Source of the DNA: Ilyonectria destructans
Lineage: Eukaryota; Ascomycota; Sordariomycetes; Hypocreales; Nectriaceae
Direction: 5' to 3'
DNA: 64,000 nt
Assembly: GCA_020740775.1 (NCBI GenBank)
Contig: JAHEWK010000006.1
Span: 496,001 to 560,000, forward strand
Shown here one piece after another: positions 9,608-21,378 of the stretch. Every line of letters starts with the position of its first letter. Positions within the stretch are counted from its first letter, which is position 1. Position numbers and translations under genes: made by a program. The notes under the pieces are model-generated. The model did no database searches. It worked only from the letters and a program-made list of their open reading frames with translations, and was not told where the DNA came from.

Positions 9608-12600
9608 ATGCAGCTACTTTGTCTTCTCGCCTCGCTCCTCTTCTTGAGCCTGACCCAGGCTCGTATCCCCCATTCGCATGATGCTCGTGGCTGCAAACCA
9701 AAAGAATGTCTCGTCCACAATCGATGCATCGCATTGACGGAGCACTACACGTGCTGTACACGTCCATCTCTCTTTGGCCACAAAGGAAAGCAACACCACA
9801 TCTGCCCGCCTGGTAAGTCCATGCACATCTGTCAATGTCAGTTTTATGGTATTCTGATCCTCTAACTTCACCATTTTCGCAGAATCCGAGTGTTGTGGCA
9901 GGGGCTGTTGCAAAGAAGGGTGGAAGTGCTTTTCAGATGGCTTCTGTCGCCCATTTGACTCGACTCACTCAGGCATTAGGCCTTGCACCATCTTTCTCAC
10001 CACAGTCACCAAGCCAGTAACTACGATCACGCAAAAGATTACACGGACATACATCTATCCAGAAGACACTACTTCCAGAATTGGCAGCAATGCTGGATCT
10101 AGCACGGGAGGATCACTGCCCAGTCCTTCCACAGCCATCCTATCGGAGTATCCAGGAGTTCCTATTTCCTCAATATCCTCTGCTACCCTATCGGAAAATC
10201 TAACTTCAACAGTCGGTGATACCGCGATCAACTCTGATGGCCAGGTCACATCGACCCTTTCCTCTGCAACCAAATCTGTTGACACTCATGGAGACGCACC
10301 CCCAACCAAATCTCCTAGCAAATCAACCTCACATACATCTACGAACGAAGATGACGAAGATGACGAAATTTCAACCATGCTGTCTTCTAGTAAGCCATCT
10401 CTTGGTACCGAAACAGAGATCATTGTACCTGGAAAACCCACCGAGGCCAATACGGACGCATCCAGCACCCCACCATCTTCAACTGGTGCTTTCTCTTCTG
10501 CTGTACCCACCACCGACTCAGGCGACCAAGCAACAGTCGTCTCATCCTCGAGCCTTTCCGAGACCGATACTGGAATTCAGACTTCGTCTGGAGATGTTTC
10601 CAGTGTTATAAGCTCGGCCATAACCGGTACCGACGGTCAAGGTGTCACTATCTTGCCCTCAAATTCATTTGATTCAAGTGATACGGCGGGTTCATCACCA
10701 ATGACGACCATAATTTCCCACTCCGATGGCACGATCTCGACGACTCTTCCCCAAAGCGCTTCAGGCATTAGCCAGATAACAGGGCCTATTCCCTCCCAAG
10801 CCACGAGTATCCTAGGTTCCGCTTCAACAACTACCGATGGTCGACCCTCCAGTATCTTCATCCCCGGCGTTTCGGGGACAACCGAGATGACCACACCACC
10901 AGCGCTTTCAAGTACGGGACAAACAACCAAGGCACTTAGCGACGGCTCTTCAAATATCCAAGCCACTGTGACTACAGATTCAGGGGTTCAAGCCCCCGCA
11001 TCTACCGCGTCGACTAGCAGCAAGTTGCTTTCATCATAAACAGTCATTACCAACTCAGATGACACTGCTACTACCTTACAGTCCAACGCCCTAGGTACAA
11101 CTGAGGCCATCCCTCAGGTTACTTCTAGCAACACGGGGACAAGCAATACGAATGGCCAATCCACGACACATGTGCCCTCAGAAGGGACTGTATCAACCTC
11201 CGAGGATGTTACTGCTTCTGCTGGATTTGAAACAACTGTCCCTGAAGGACAGTCCATTACTGAGGTTTCTCCAAGCAACCCAAGTGTCTCATCCACGCAA
11301 GAGACAACATTCACCACGGCAGTTGCGCCTGGTGTCACAGACACGGAGAATTCCTTCACCAGTTCTGGAAATGACGAGACAGCGATATCTTCAACGGGAG
11401 TGTCCAGCACCCTTCCTGGTGACCAGGTGACTACGATACCTCCGGCAGTACCGAGCGGACCAGTATCGACCGGACCCGACACCACAGTACCTCCAACATC
11501 AACTACGAGTGAAGGTGGTATTATCATTCCCATAACGTTACCTGTCAGTGAGCCCAAACCAGGCGAAACTAGCAGCATTATCCCGTGTAACATGTGGTTT
11601 TTCAACTTTTGTCTCAACTGGGGAGATTTCAATCTCTTCGGCTGGGGTATTATTCTCCCCCCTGGACCTCACCCACCTGGGCCGCCCCCTCCAATTTCCT
11701 TCCCTCCATTGATTGGCATCACTGTTGAAACCAAGGGACCACTACCTACCTGGCCTTCGTACACCATCGGCCCTGATCGAATGCCTACGTTCCCACCCAA
11801 GCCATCTGGTCCCGACGGCGAATGTGAGACGGATTCGGCAGAGATATGTCTGACCAGCACATCTTTTGGTGTTTCTGTATCCGCAACTGAAACCATCACA
11901 ACCACAACGCAAGTCCTATCAACGTGTGGAACGGTGTATGGCTGTAAGGTGAATGATGTTAGTGCAACGGAAACGACGACTTCAGTTGAGACTGCAACAG
12001 CAGCACCTTTTACTTTTGTTGTCTATCCAAAGGAAGGCAGAAATTCGAGCATGGTTGCTGAAGTGGAGGCCGTGCTCACAAGGCTTGTCGAAGAGCCCGG
12101 TGACCTCTACGCATCAAACACGAATAGTCTAGGACTGAACTTTTGGACTTTGCCTCTGACTCCAGATCAAGCCGACAAACTTCGAAATCACGCGGGAGTG
12201 AGTATAAATTTCGTCTTTGGGAAAGTACGGTGACTAATTTAATGCTGCTTAGGTTGGCTCGGTTATGTGGCAGTGTGGTAGCGATGTCAACCCATGCTTC
12301 GACTCTACCACCTCCCTTATGTGGCAAGAAGATGCCAGATCGCACTTGAGTTATGTGTCCTGGCCCAATACAGCACCTCGGACACCCTTCTCAGATATAG
12401 AAGGCCGTTACTATTTCGACGACAGTGACGGAAAAGATGTTGATGTCTGGATCATGGATACAGGCGCTACAATTGAACATCCGGTGAGCATACTCCTCTT
12501 TACCAAAGGCCTAGATGAGAGACGGAACTGATGATTGTGTAAAGGAGTTCGATCACTGGAGTCTTGATCGCATTGACTGGGTTGTCAAGTTTGCTGACTT

Positions 12601-14429
12601 TGATGGCGTCACACGCCAAGATGATTCTCAAGCAGATCTCAATAACTTCAAGGCTGGGAAAACACACGGAACTAGCATGCTGGCTGTTATGGCAGGAAAG
12701 ACTCTTGGCGTAGCCAAAAGTATCAAGCCACACCTTGCTCGACTTCCCCGCAGATATCCATTTGGTGGTGGAGCTACAACCGAAGACTTCATGGAGATGG
12801 TCGCAGAGATAGACAACCGGATAACAGCTGACCCCGACGGAAAACTTACTGCTGTGTTGCTCTTAGCACATCTCTATCCTCGCGAAGCCTTCTATCGCAA
12901 ATATCCCGGAACTGGTGACAGGGTGGAACTCAATGACAAGCCTATAGATGACTCATTTGGATGGGAGTGGCGGTTCTATTCAATCCTCCAGAGCTTGATT
13001 GAAAAGGGTGTCTTAGCTATTACCGGGACTGGGAACGATCCATACACAACAACTGATGGATGGCCGGCAAACTTTGGAAAAAACGACGACATTTTACGTT
13101 TACCCGATCTTCTCGTTGTCGGTTCAGTGAGACCGACTGGGCCAAAAGTTGACGACAACAGCGGCCACAGCTCGAATCTTGAAAAGGGACTGCCACATAT
13201 CTACGCACCTGGTTTTGACGTGATGAGCGCCAATGGAAACACTTTTGAATGGTCTATCCAGGGAATGGGTTATAACAAGTTGACGTCTGGAACATCTATT
13301 GGTAAGTCTTTTGCCATTTTCTATACCTTGACTTGAAAGAGAGCGATGGAAAGTTTGGAAAATTTCTTCAGGCTCATTCTGACAACTATGATTTTAGCAT
13401 CCTCAATCACTGCCGGACTTGCTGCTAGCTTGGTAAAGGTAGCCCGGCTAGGCGAGCTCAAGAACGACAATGGAACACCTGTGACAGATACTGTAGCAGG
13501 TATCAGGAGATACATCATGAACAAAAGCTGGTCTCGTGGGCCAGAGACTTTCAGAGACGGGACACATGACCGAAACGGTATCTGGAATGGCTTTGACCTC
13601 AAGAAGGGCGCTTGCAAATGGAACCCCAACAACCCACTGCGACAGCGCCGGCAAGACGGTGCTGTGTGCGAGATTCCCCTGCTCTCGACCACCGGCTCAA
13701 CCGAAGTGAGCAGTACCACAAGTGAGCCGAGCAGCACGAGTGACTCTGCTGCTATGCCAACTCTCACAAATGCCCCTGTTGGAACCATTACTACCCCTGA
13801 TGGGAGTTCATGTGCAGTAACATCAACCTCAACGCAGTGTGCCATGGGGCCTGGAGGCCAAACCGCCTGTGCAGATTTTCCATCATGTTTCTCGTGGGTG
13901 AATACAATGACGACTAGCGAACCAGAGCCAGAACCGACAAAAACCGAGACCCCCGAGACACCGCTAGAGCTCAAAGATGTGGTGTGTGAAGACGAGAATG
14001 ATTTCCCTGGTCACGGGGATGTTAGCCCTCAATCTTAGGCTGGATATGCTGAGAGCTTCTGCGGAGGCGACCTAGCAGAGTCAAGGTCCAAGACTTTAGG
14101 GTCAGATGATGACCCTATGGAGGAGCTCAAGAGACATGGCGGCGACATTTCCTACAACTATTCCATTTCGTGGATAGAGGGATGCAAGACTGAGGTGGAT
14201 AAGCAGTACATCCAATGGCCTATTGGGGAAGAGGATAGGTTCTCATCTTGCTCCCAAATCTTTTCAAAGGCTTATGGAGATTGTGAGTATCCCCTATTTT
14301 AAACGTCGATGTGTGGAACAGACGTGGATTCTTGAAGGCATCGCTAACTCCGTCGCAGGCATCAATGGTGGGGTGGGAGGATATATCGATGCTGGCTGCC
14401 TCCGGTATCGATTTATTGGGGCAAAGTGA
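9608..14429 (+). pseudogene. Large secreted subtilisin-like (S8) serine protease gene with two in-frame stops
   Basis: Exons read 9608-9812, 9883-12197, 12253-12483, 12545-13301, 13398-14282 and 14359-14429, about 1,487 codons in one continuous frame. Order of parts: signal peptide (MQLLCLLASLLFLSL), Cys-rich head (ESECCGRGCCKEGWKC), about 450 residues of Ser/Thr-rich mucin-like linker, a Pro-rich patch, and a pre-protease segment. The S8 domain follows with Asp in VWIMDTG (codon 12457), His in THGTS (12665) and Ser in SGTSIG (13295). The C-terminal cysteine module ends CINGGVGG..GCL. In-frame TAA at 11037 and TAG at 14036 interrupt it. The frame continues perfectly after each, and no reasonable intron removes them. 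The first stop would leave only the linker, without protease. I infer recent inactivation. Sequencing error or strain polymorphism is the alternative. Confidence 0.8.
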
Positions 14430-14607
14430 GTGCGCATTTTCTTTCAGTTGTCGGTATTAGACTGGGGGCGAGTGAGGATCCGCGTGGTCTCATCGCAGCT
14501 TGTATTAATATCCTTGTTTTCAATCGTCATGACCGGAGCAGTTTGAGGTGAAGGCACTGTATCAACAACACGAGTTCTCTTGGGCCCTATGTAGAGAGAT
14601 AATTCCT

Positions 14608-15300
14608 TTATAGAGGTATGCCCCATCTACCAAGTTCAACCACCCCACCTTTAATAACCGCCAACACATGCTGTTCCCCTCTTTCAAAGATAGTAATATC
14701 TTTTAAAGGGTTAGCATTAAGAATCAAGATGTCTGCCGCAAAACCCGGTTTGATCTGGCCCAAACAGTCCTCCTGCCTCAACAGCTTGGCGGCGTTAACT
14801 GCAGCTGTCTGAAGAGACTCCGCCGAGGTGAGAACCTTTGTTTGGAGTATCAACCATCTAGCCTGTGCAACGTGTAGTGGACCGAGTAGATCTGTTCCAT
14901 AGCACATTGTAACACCTGCTTTCTGGGCAACTGCTATGGCATTGAGGCCTGCGTCTAGAACGAGCTTATTCTTCGGCGCCAGGCTGGGTGGTAGGAAGCC
15001 ATGCCACTTGTCAGCACCCATCTCTACATATGTGGCCACTGTTGGCGCCAGGAAGACCTTATTTTCAGCCATGTATATCGCTGTTTCAGTGTCAGTGAGA
15101 TTGCCATGTTCAATACAGGTCACTCCGTTGCTAATTGCCTGACGAATCGCCGCCGGGGTGTAGGCGTGAGCTGTCACATATGTCCCAACGCCACGAGCAA
15201 CAGTTGTGATGGCCCTGATTTCCTCGCCAGTGAATTGGACATGTGTGATGGCACCCGTTGGGCTAGCAACACCACCGGCTTGGAGGTTGCAATTCCGTCT
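14608..15300 (-). pseudogene. Truncated imidazolonepropionase-like amidohydrolase (C-terminal half)
   Basis: Roughly the C-terminal 220 residues of a metal-dependent amidohydrolase (TIM-barrel). GGVASPTG, then metal-ligand motifs TAHAYTP and IEHGNL, the catalytic Asp in CYGTDLLG, and the terminal beta-sandwich IKPGFAADILILNANPL are all present. The N-terminal half, with the first HxH metal pair and leading beta strands, is missing. The open frame continues upstream to 15729, but there it is antisense to an SDR relic and has no amidohydrolase features. Without the HxH the product could not assemble the binuclear metal site. The frame of the surviving part is intact. Confidence 0.75.
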
Positions 15301-15405
15301 CGTGCTCCCCCCGCCTGCCCGACATAAGTAACTACTTGCTAGAGTTGCATATCCCGCCGTGTTGATCATCAGGTGCCCCAGCCCCGCATCGGGAACGCAC
15401 CAGGG

Positions 15406-16102
15406 CCGTGAAACAAAGGGAAAATCGTCGTTGGCACCGGCGCCGCCAACGGCATCGGCAGAGCCATCGCCATCAGGTTCGTCAAGGCCGGCGCCGAAGT
15501 CGTGCTCGCCGACATCGCCAATGAACCACAGGTGGCCACCGTCACCAGTCTCCGTGCATTTGGGCTCAGGGCGTACGCATACAAGTGTGACGTCAGTAGC
15601 GACGACGAAGTGGCTACGTTTGGGGAGGCCGTCATGAGGGAGGTGGGAGTGCCCGATATCATCTACAACAACGCCGTCTTCATCCGTGCCGGAATCATAA
15701 TCAATGTCAGCCTGGAAAACATGCGACAAGTCAATATCCTTGGTTATATCTGCATCGTCAAGGCTTTCATTCCCCGCGTCATCTTTCGTGGGACGGTTGG
15801 ATCATCAACACAGCCTCGCCTAATAGAATCGCTCCCCCGCCCATGGTCGCAGATAACTTCCTCTCCTACTGCCTGTGCAAAGTGGCCGATATATCGATGA
15901 TCTATCCGGCACGTGTTCACATGATTTCCAGAAGGGATTTGCCCAATTCCTGCAGGGCGAAGGCAAACGGCAGCGGAATCGGCCGAGAAGATTTTCCAAA
16001 AGCTCAACAGGCATGAATTCCTGGCCAATGTTTACCCGGGCTTTGAAGAAGTGATGGTGGAAGCGGTTAATGTTGGTATGGATCCGAACGGTATCTTCTA
16101 GC
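15406..16102 (+). pseudogene. Frameshifted short-chain dehydrogenase/reductase (SDR) relic
   Basis: The cofactor motif is visible as GTGAANGIGRA near 15430. It is followed by VLADIANEP, the conserved CDVSSDDEV, and NNAVFIRAG (a variant of NNAG). Around 15790 the frame breaks, and the next segment (IINTASPNRIAP, then SYCLCK, the YxxxK catalytic pair) lies in another frame. A third frame carries a plausible tail ending near 16101 (FLANVYPGFEEVMVEAVN). I count at least two frameshifts. No start codon precedes the cofactor motif, because it abuts the truncated amidohydrolase. It is a dead NAD(P)-dependent oxidoreductase gene. Confidence 0.75.
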
Positions 16103-16804
16103 AAACTTTGATCATGTTGTATCAATAGCCGAAGAGTCTAGTTTGGTCCAAGATACAGAATACGCAGTTACATAGGAAACTTCTTTTTAAACTGTTTTAA
16201 GGAAGGTGATTCCGGGTCTTTGATGACTTCTTACTTGTGTTCTGTTAAACCACAATCTGCAAAAGTAATGGGTACAAGGATCCAGATCCATGTGCCCACA
16301 CTAATTAATCCTTGCATGAATGTGGTACTGTTGGTGGACAAGCTTGTCGTCCACCAACAGCTTGTCCACCAACAGATACATATCCTGGTCACTTCAACAT
16401 CTTACTGCCAGGTTAGACCGCCTGGTCTGGCCATGATAACTCAGCCCCCTTAGCCCCTCACTTTCTTAAGCGCACTTTATTCACAGCCCCATTGATGTGT
16501 GGATTGATGTATTAATAGTTACTTCCCCTCCGCATTGTTTCATCTTGACTTATTTAATTCACTTTGATCCCCATATGAACTCGTCCCAGCCGATTCCTTG
16601 ACACGAAAATCCAACCTATGGTTTGAAGAAAATATATCCCAAAATGAAGCTTCGTGATCTCCGCTGGAAGCTCGCTGCTCATCTGAGACTAGGCAGGCTA
16701 CCTTGTCATGTATATCCACAACCTTGCTAACAATATCAGGCACTCAATATCCTGACCCAAGTGCTATCGCTTTGAAAGCTCAACCACAGAGCAACTCCCC
16801 GCTC
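16102..16804. other. Intergenic with hairpin; leader of the F-box-like gene
   Basis: Apart from the inverted repeat, I see no coding or RNA feature. The last 100 bp may contain 5' leader or an upstream exon of the next gene. The codons before 16805 are open back to 16703 but lack an in-frame ATG. Confidence 0.4.
16329..16374. repeat. Perfect 16-bp inverted repeat with 14-nt loop
   Basis: The arms TGTTGGTGGACAAGCT (16329-16344) and its exact reverse complement (16359-16374) flank a 14-nt spacer that again contains GTCCACCAAC. It could form a stable hairpin, be a transcription terminator-like structure, or be a remnant of a short inverted-repeat element. It sits between the SDR relic and the F-box-like gene. 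Confidence 0.7.
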
Positions 16805-17751
16805 ATGCAACTCCCCGCCGAAATTCGATATGCCATCATCCAAGAGGTGTTGCAAGATGCAGGCGTTTCTCAACACATTATGTTCCAGGGCGGCCGCTAC
16901 GTGCGGGCTAGATGTGTGACAGACCATGCAGCATCCGATGATCTCATGGACGATTGTCGCAAGTTTCGGTCAAGCCGTTTCGACGATACCCTCGTGTTTC
17001 AACGCCTCCTTTCGCCCTGGGGAAACCACTGGAAGTGCGAGGAGCTCTACCAGTCCACCAGGCAGACCCAGTCGAGTCCGTTTCTCTCCATTATGTTGAC
17101 TTGTTCACAATTGTACGTCTCACCCCTACCCCTACCTCGTTTAAACAGTCGCCATAATTTGCTTTTAGGTACCTTGAAGTTCGCAAACTTCTCTATCACA
17201 GTCTCACTTTTGTCATACATGATCTTGAGACCCTGCATCACCTTGCTATTGCTCGCACTTCTCCTCTCCTCAGCAATATGAAGCAACTTCAGCTTGCTAT
17301 TCGTCTCCCTATCCGCCGAGAGGAAAAAAGAAAGATGAGCGACTCAGCTCACGCCGCCATGTCTCGCTGGAGAAAGTGCTGTTCGGCGCTGGATCAGGCC
17401 GAAAACCTAGTCTCGGTAGACGTTTGGCTGGACACAAGCGAGCCCCAGTGGCGATTCACTCTAAGCTTGGTGATGCAGGGAAATGCAAACCCGTATCAGT
17501 TTGGCCAGAGGCTAGCCGGTATCTTGACGGTTGACATACCCGTCAATCCAAACAGAGCTGAGGCTTGGAAGGAAGTGGCCAATGTTGAGCCGCAGTTCGC
17601 AATTCGCGCCCGCGGCTGGCCAGTTTACAGAGCTGCGCCTGACGTGGGTCCAAACGAGATCATTGAGGTATGGAGTGGTTTCGAACCTGGGGTTCCTCGA
17701 CCACCAACGATAACTGTTCGACGCTTCGTTCATCGGTCTCCCTTCGCATGA
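16805..17751 (+). CDS. F-box/2EXR-like hypothetical protein (exons 16805-17112, 17169-17751)
   Basis: About 296 residues. It begins MQLPAEIRYAIIQEVL, the leucine-proline-glutamate opening typical of fungal F-box-like and 2EXR/DUF7730-type proteins. These often have LPxEIRxxIxxxxL helices and a conserved TCSQLYLEVRKLLY second helix, which is seen here across the intron. The 56-bp intron has GTACGT and TTTTAG and joins TT|G. I chose the ATG at 16805. The frame is open upstream but has no ATG, and a CAG acceptor just before 16741 could mean a missed upstream exon. There are no membrane segments or signal peptide. The function is unknown; an adaptor in ubiquitin ligases is possible by analogy only. 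Confidence 0.6.
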
Positions 17752-17880
17752 TAACGAAGGATCTACTGCATCTTTATTGTTGGCATGGTATACTTGGTTT
17801 CTCATTCGACCATGCATCGCTCTGGAGACGAGGTGTAGAGGTATATAGGAAATAAGATGTATAAAAATAGCCTCGGCGAA

Positions 17881-19965
17881 TTAATCACTCTGTTTCTCGG
17901 CCTTAAACTCATAGACTAAACAGCCAGCCTGGTTACTACCACCCACCCCCCCGTTGATGCACCTCTTGTAGTTGTCAATAAGGATCTCTTGACATTTGGT
18001 ATGTCCTGGATTCTCCTCCCCCAGGGGATTCGCAGGATACATCTCGGTTTGGCCCGTCTCGAGCTCGCACCCGTCCTTCCAATATATGTTGAACTGATAT
18101 GGCACGCCATTAGTAACGGTGTGAAAATTTATAAAAGTGTCTTCGTCTCCGGCTTTGATAGTGCTGATGGCTGTCCCAACACAAGACCAACCAGAATACC
18201 CCCGCACCCAACTCTCCTGGATGTCACCATGGTCACCAAAGTCGTCAGCGCCGTAGCATGTGTCGTCTTGCATCTTGAGGGCTGTTTTTGGTTTCTCTTC
18301 CGGGGTTTCTCCTTCATCATCATCGGGATTGTTCATGGCGTATTTTGCCGTTCCACAATCGAGCTCCAGGTTACCAGTCTTGTATTTAGTGTGCGAGCCG
18401 TAGGTGCCTGTGGGAAGGTTAGTGATTGTTTTTCCTATGACAAATATAAGGTCCGTTGACGTACATTGTGCGAACTTTCCAAACACGTCAACACAGCTGT
18501 AGGCTGAGCAACCGTCCTCTGTGGTAGTCTCTAGTGTAAAATCGAAAGTCCAGCCCTCATATGAGTCGAGGCCCAAATCAGATGTTCTCTTTGTCTCGTC
18601 GATGGCCCCAGACAGGTTGGGTTTGTCCTCGCAAAAGCTGTCCAGCAGTCTGTCTCAAATTAGGAAGAAATCGAGTAAACTTGGATTTGGAAAGACATAC
18701 CGTGACCAAACATCGGATTCAACGTTGGCTAGGTTTCTGTCCTCGCCACTGCTCGAGGTGCATGAAGGCTGCGGGATGCTCTGGGTAGGATCGGGGTCAC
18801 TACCAAAAACGAATTTCTGGACCTCATCGGCAACTCCATTCCACTCATTACCGAAGTAGAAACTATCTGCAACACCGCGACCGGAAATGACGCATGCGCA
18901 ACCCTTCCACTCGGCTGTGCACTTGCCATGTTCTCCCTGGCAGCGTGCTCCTGCGCAAGCGAGTTGACGTTTGGGACACGAGTCGTCCTCAACCTTGTAG
19001 AAGGGCATGGGTGGTTGAGGGTCTGCCCTGAGCTTCCATAAGTCTTCTAGGATAGTAGCAGTGCCGAAGAAGAAGGCCAACGAGCTCAGGACGCCCATCC
19101 ATCCAGAACTTAGATTGGCTAGGAGATCAAAATCTTTGAGCAATTCGCCTTCGGCCTGTGCGGCTTCAATAACCTCGGTAACGATATCTGATTCTGTAAA
19201 AGATACCATCTGCTCACCCTGGGCCAGAGCGGTCGCGTCTTGCGAACTGACGGACGCAATCTCATCGCTGAGCGCCATCACTGAGCGGTTGACCTCTGGC
19301 CGCTGACTGAGCCGCTGGACCATCTTACCAATGCGTCGCCTGAGACAAGATGCGTCCACAGCCCGTGTCTCAACAATCTGATGTTTTCTAGGATCCCAGT
19401 CTCGCCGCACTTTGAGGGGACAACTTGGTATGCCGGATACGATCTCTGCGAGTTGATTTTTGAACCATTGGCTAAGTGTTATCTCAAGCTTCCCTTCGTC
19501 GTTGAGTATCACACGGAAGCTTTTGGGGATTGTGGTTTCCAGGGGGTTTCCTTGCTGGTCTGTGGTGGTGATTGTCGCGATGCCGAAATCGTTGCCAGCA
19601 CCAATCCACTGAGCCTTGTCAGAAAAATATCACCGAGGGGCTGATAGGCATGCTTGCTGTGATGGCTCACCTTTGTACTCGTTGACTGGTCTGTCACTAG
19701 CTCAGTAAGATACTCCGAATCGACTCCAATTGTTGCGTAACTTTGACGAATGTAAGCTGAGAACCTAACTGCAACATAATCTCACGTACAAGCTTTCTGG
19801 TGGGGGAATGTCGACTGGGTTGATGCCGATTTGACCAGTTGTCGTGGGGACTATAGCCATGACACCGAGAGCATCCTCAACGGCTGTCACAGTGGGAGTA
19901 CCATCTTGGCCAAAACAAAGGGAAATAGAAGAAAGAACAAATATAAGGGAGGATTGCAGAAACAT
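17881..19965 (-). CDS. Secreted modular Cys-rich protein, 623 aa, unrecognised family (5 exons)
   Basis: Exons 19965-19790, 19740-19671, 19614-18701, 18649-18465 and 18407-17881 give one intact frame. The N-terminus is a signal peptide (MFLQSSLIFVLSSISLCFG). The middle is an alpha-helical region rich in acidic residues (about 190-270), with a hydrophobic stretch WMGVLSSLAFFFG. Next comes a compact Cys cluster (SCPKRQLACAGARC, then KCTAEWKGCACV), and a further Cys-containing region around CEDKPNLSG and CTYGSHTK. The final 110 residues share CINGGVGG..GCL, HGD and W..GC with the end of the disabled subtilisin at 14 kb. The first intron (49 bp, AAAG acceptor) is the least certain junction. The 57-bp fourth intron is stop-free but has CACTAAC and CCCACAG. 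It is secreted, with unknown role. Confidence 0.7.
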
Positions 19966-21378
19966 GTTGAGTTGTGGTGGTACTCCGATGTGATTACTTG
20001 GAATTCAATGATACAGATTGAACATTGTCGTTGAGCAGGAATTTGCGCGCTTTTGTAATCCGTCATAACTCAATTGTACGAATGGTCACATTTCTGTGTC
20101 CTTACAGGAGTCTCCTAATCTTTGAACTGGAAGGATTCCGCACTGTCTCCTACGCGCCTTGCTGCACAGCCCAGTTTCCAGTTTACAGGTGGTGGGGCCC
20201 ATGTGGTCTGGTTGGCGGATCATAATCGTCTTGAATGATGGCCAACATTATGGAGCGACACAGGGATTACTGAGCGCAATGTGGAGGGTTGGTCATCTGG
20301 GCTTCCGCAAGGTTGGTCAAAAAGGATGCGCGCTGCATGCAAGACAACACTACGGCGGGGCCAAAGCTACCGCGACAGGAATATTAAATTTAACCCTCAA
20401 ATTAAGCGTGTTTCCCTGTCTAGCACCCAAAAATAGTCGGTTTTGGTCCAACTTACGGGCCAACTGCGCATGCGAGGACTGAACTGAAACCGCCAGCCAA
20501 CACCAATTTGGGGGCCGGCTGCTCCTGATCATACCGCCTGGCTCCTTTACCGAGGTCGCTCACTATAAATATTCCAGTGCTGTTGGTCCCCGTGAGTCGC
20601 CTTGCATAGAAGGATCAGACATACTGTGAATGGCTACATAAGGAAGATGCTTGCATTTGAAGTTGAGCAAATATGTTAAGATGCGGTAGCTTTTTCAGAG
20701 GCAACTAAAATTGTCAATTCAATAGTATAATTTTATTTGTTGCAAGTGCCATGAAAATCAGGAAAACATCACTACGACTGTCATGGGACTCTAGCAATCT
20801 TGCCCGTTGGTCTGTTCTTGAAACAAGTGACATCTGACATGCCACATTGCGGCGTATTCTTAGTGTTGGTGTCCTGCCTTGCTGTTTGTTCCTCAAGAGG
20901 ATTCGAGGTGGATCAGCGGTTACTGGCACCCAATCTAGTTCAACATCCAGCATCCAACACTCTCGGAACCAGAATACGAAACGAAGAAACAGCGACCAAC
21001 AACCGCTAGAGCCAACATCCAACAAGGCGAGAAAACAGCGACCAACAACCGCTCGTATTCTCAATCCCAAAGGATTTAGTATCTGTTTCATTCGTGAAGG
21101 ATCACATAGCCGCTCGGTCGTTGACTATTTCAGGAATCATTACACTGTGCTTGCGCGCACTATGGCCTGTGGCTGTTGGTAACCCCTCAACCTGGTAGGT
21201 TTTCCTATGTTGAATCTTAGCTGAGCAGAAAATGCGCGGTGTAGCGGCACAAGAAATTGTGCCAAGTTCATTGTACCCGCAGCCTATTTAATCAACGCAT
21301 GTCGCCATTGTGTCAGTACAGAAAGAATTGCCTGACAGAGACCTCAGGTCAACACTTCTTTCACACCAATCCACAACA
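19966..21378. other. Intergenic with a 21-bp direct repeat
   Basis: No coding sequence is convincing. A 21-bp direct repeat, AAACAGCGACCAACAACCGCT, occurs at 20987-21007 and 21033-21053. A TATAAATA lies near 20564 with no gene following it closely. Confidence 0.4.

Noticed and set aside
11020..11075. Tiny intron that would remove the TAA at 11037
   Set aside because: Candidate GT..AG pairs are 20-35 bp long and give a new stop or frameshift; implausible for this genome.
13970..14040. Intron ending at the CTTAG of the TAG at 14036
   Set aside because: Usable donors are either too close or would delete the HGD motif shared with the 623-aa neighbour.
15300..15729. N-terminal 110 or so codons of the minus-strand amidohydrolase frame
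   Set aside because: They are antisense to a readable SDR relic and show no amidohydrolase motifs, so they are excluded from the amidohydrolase call.
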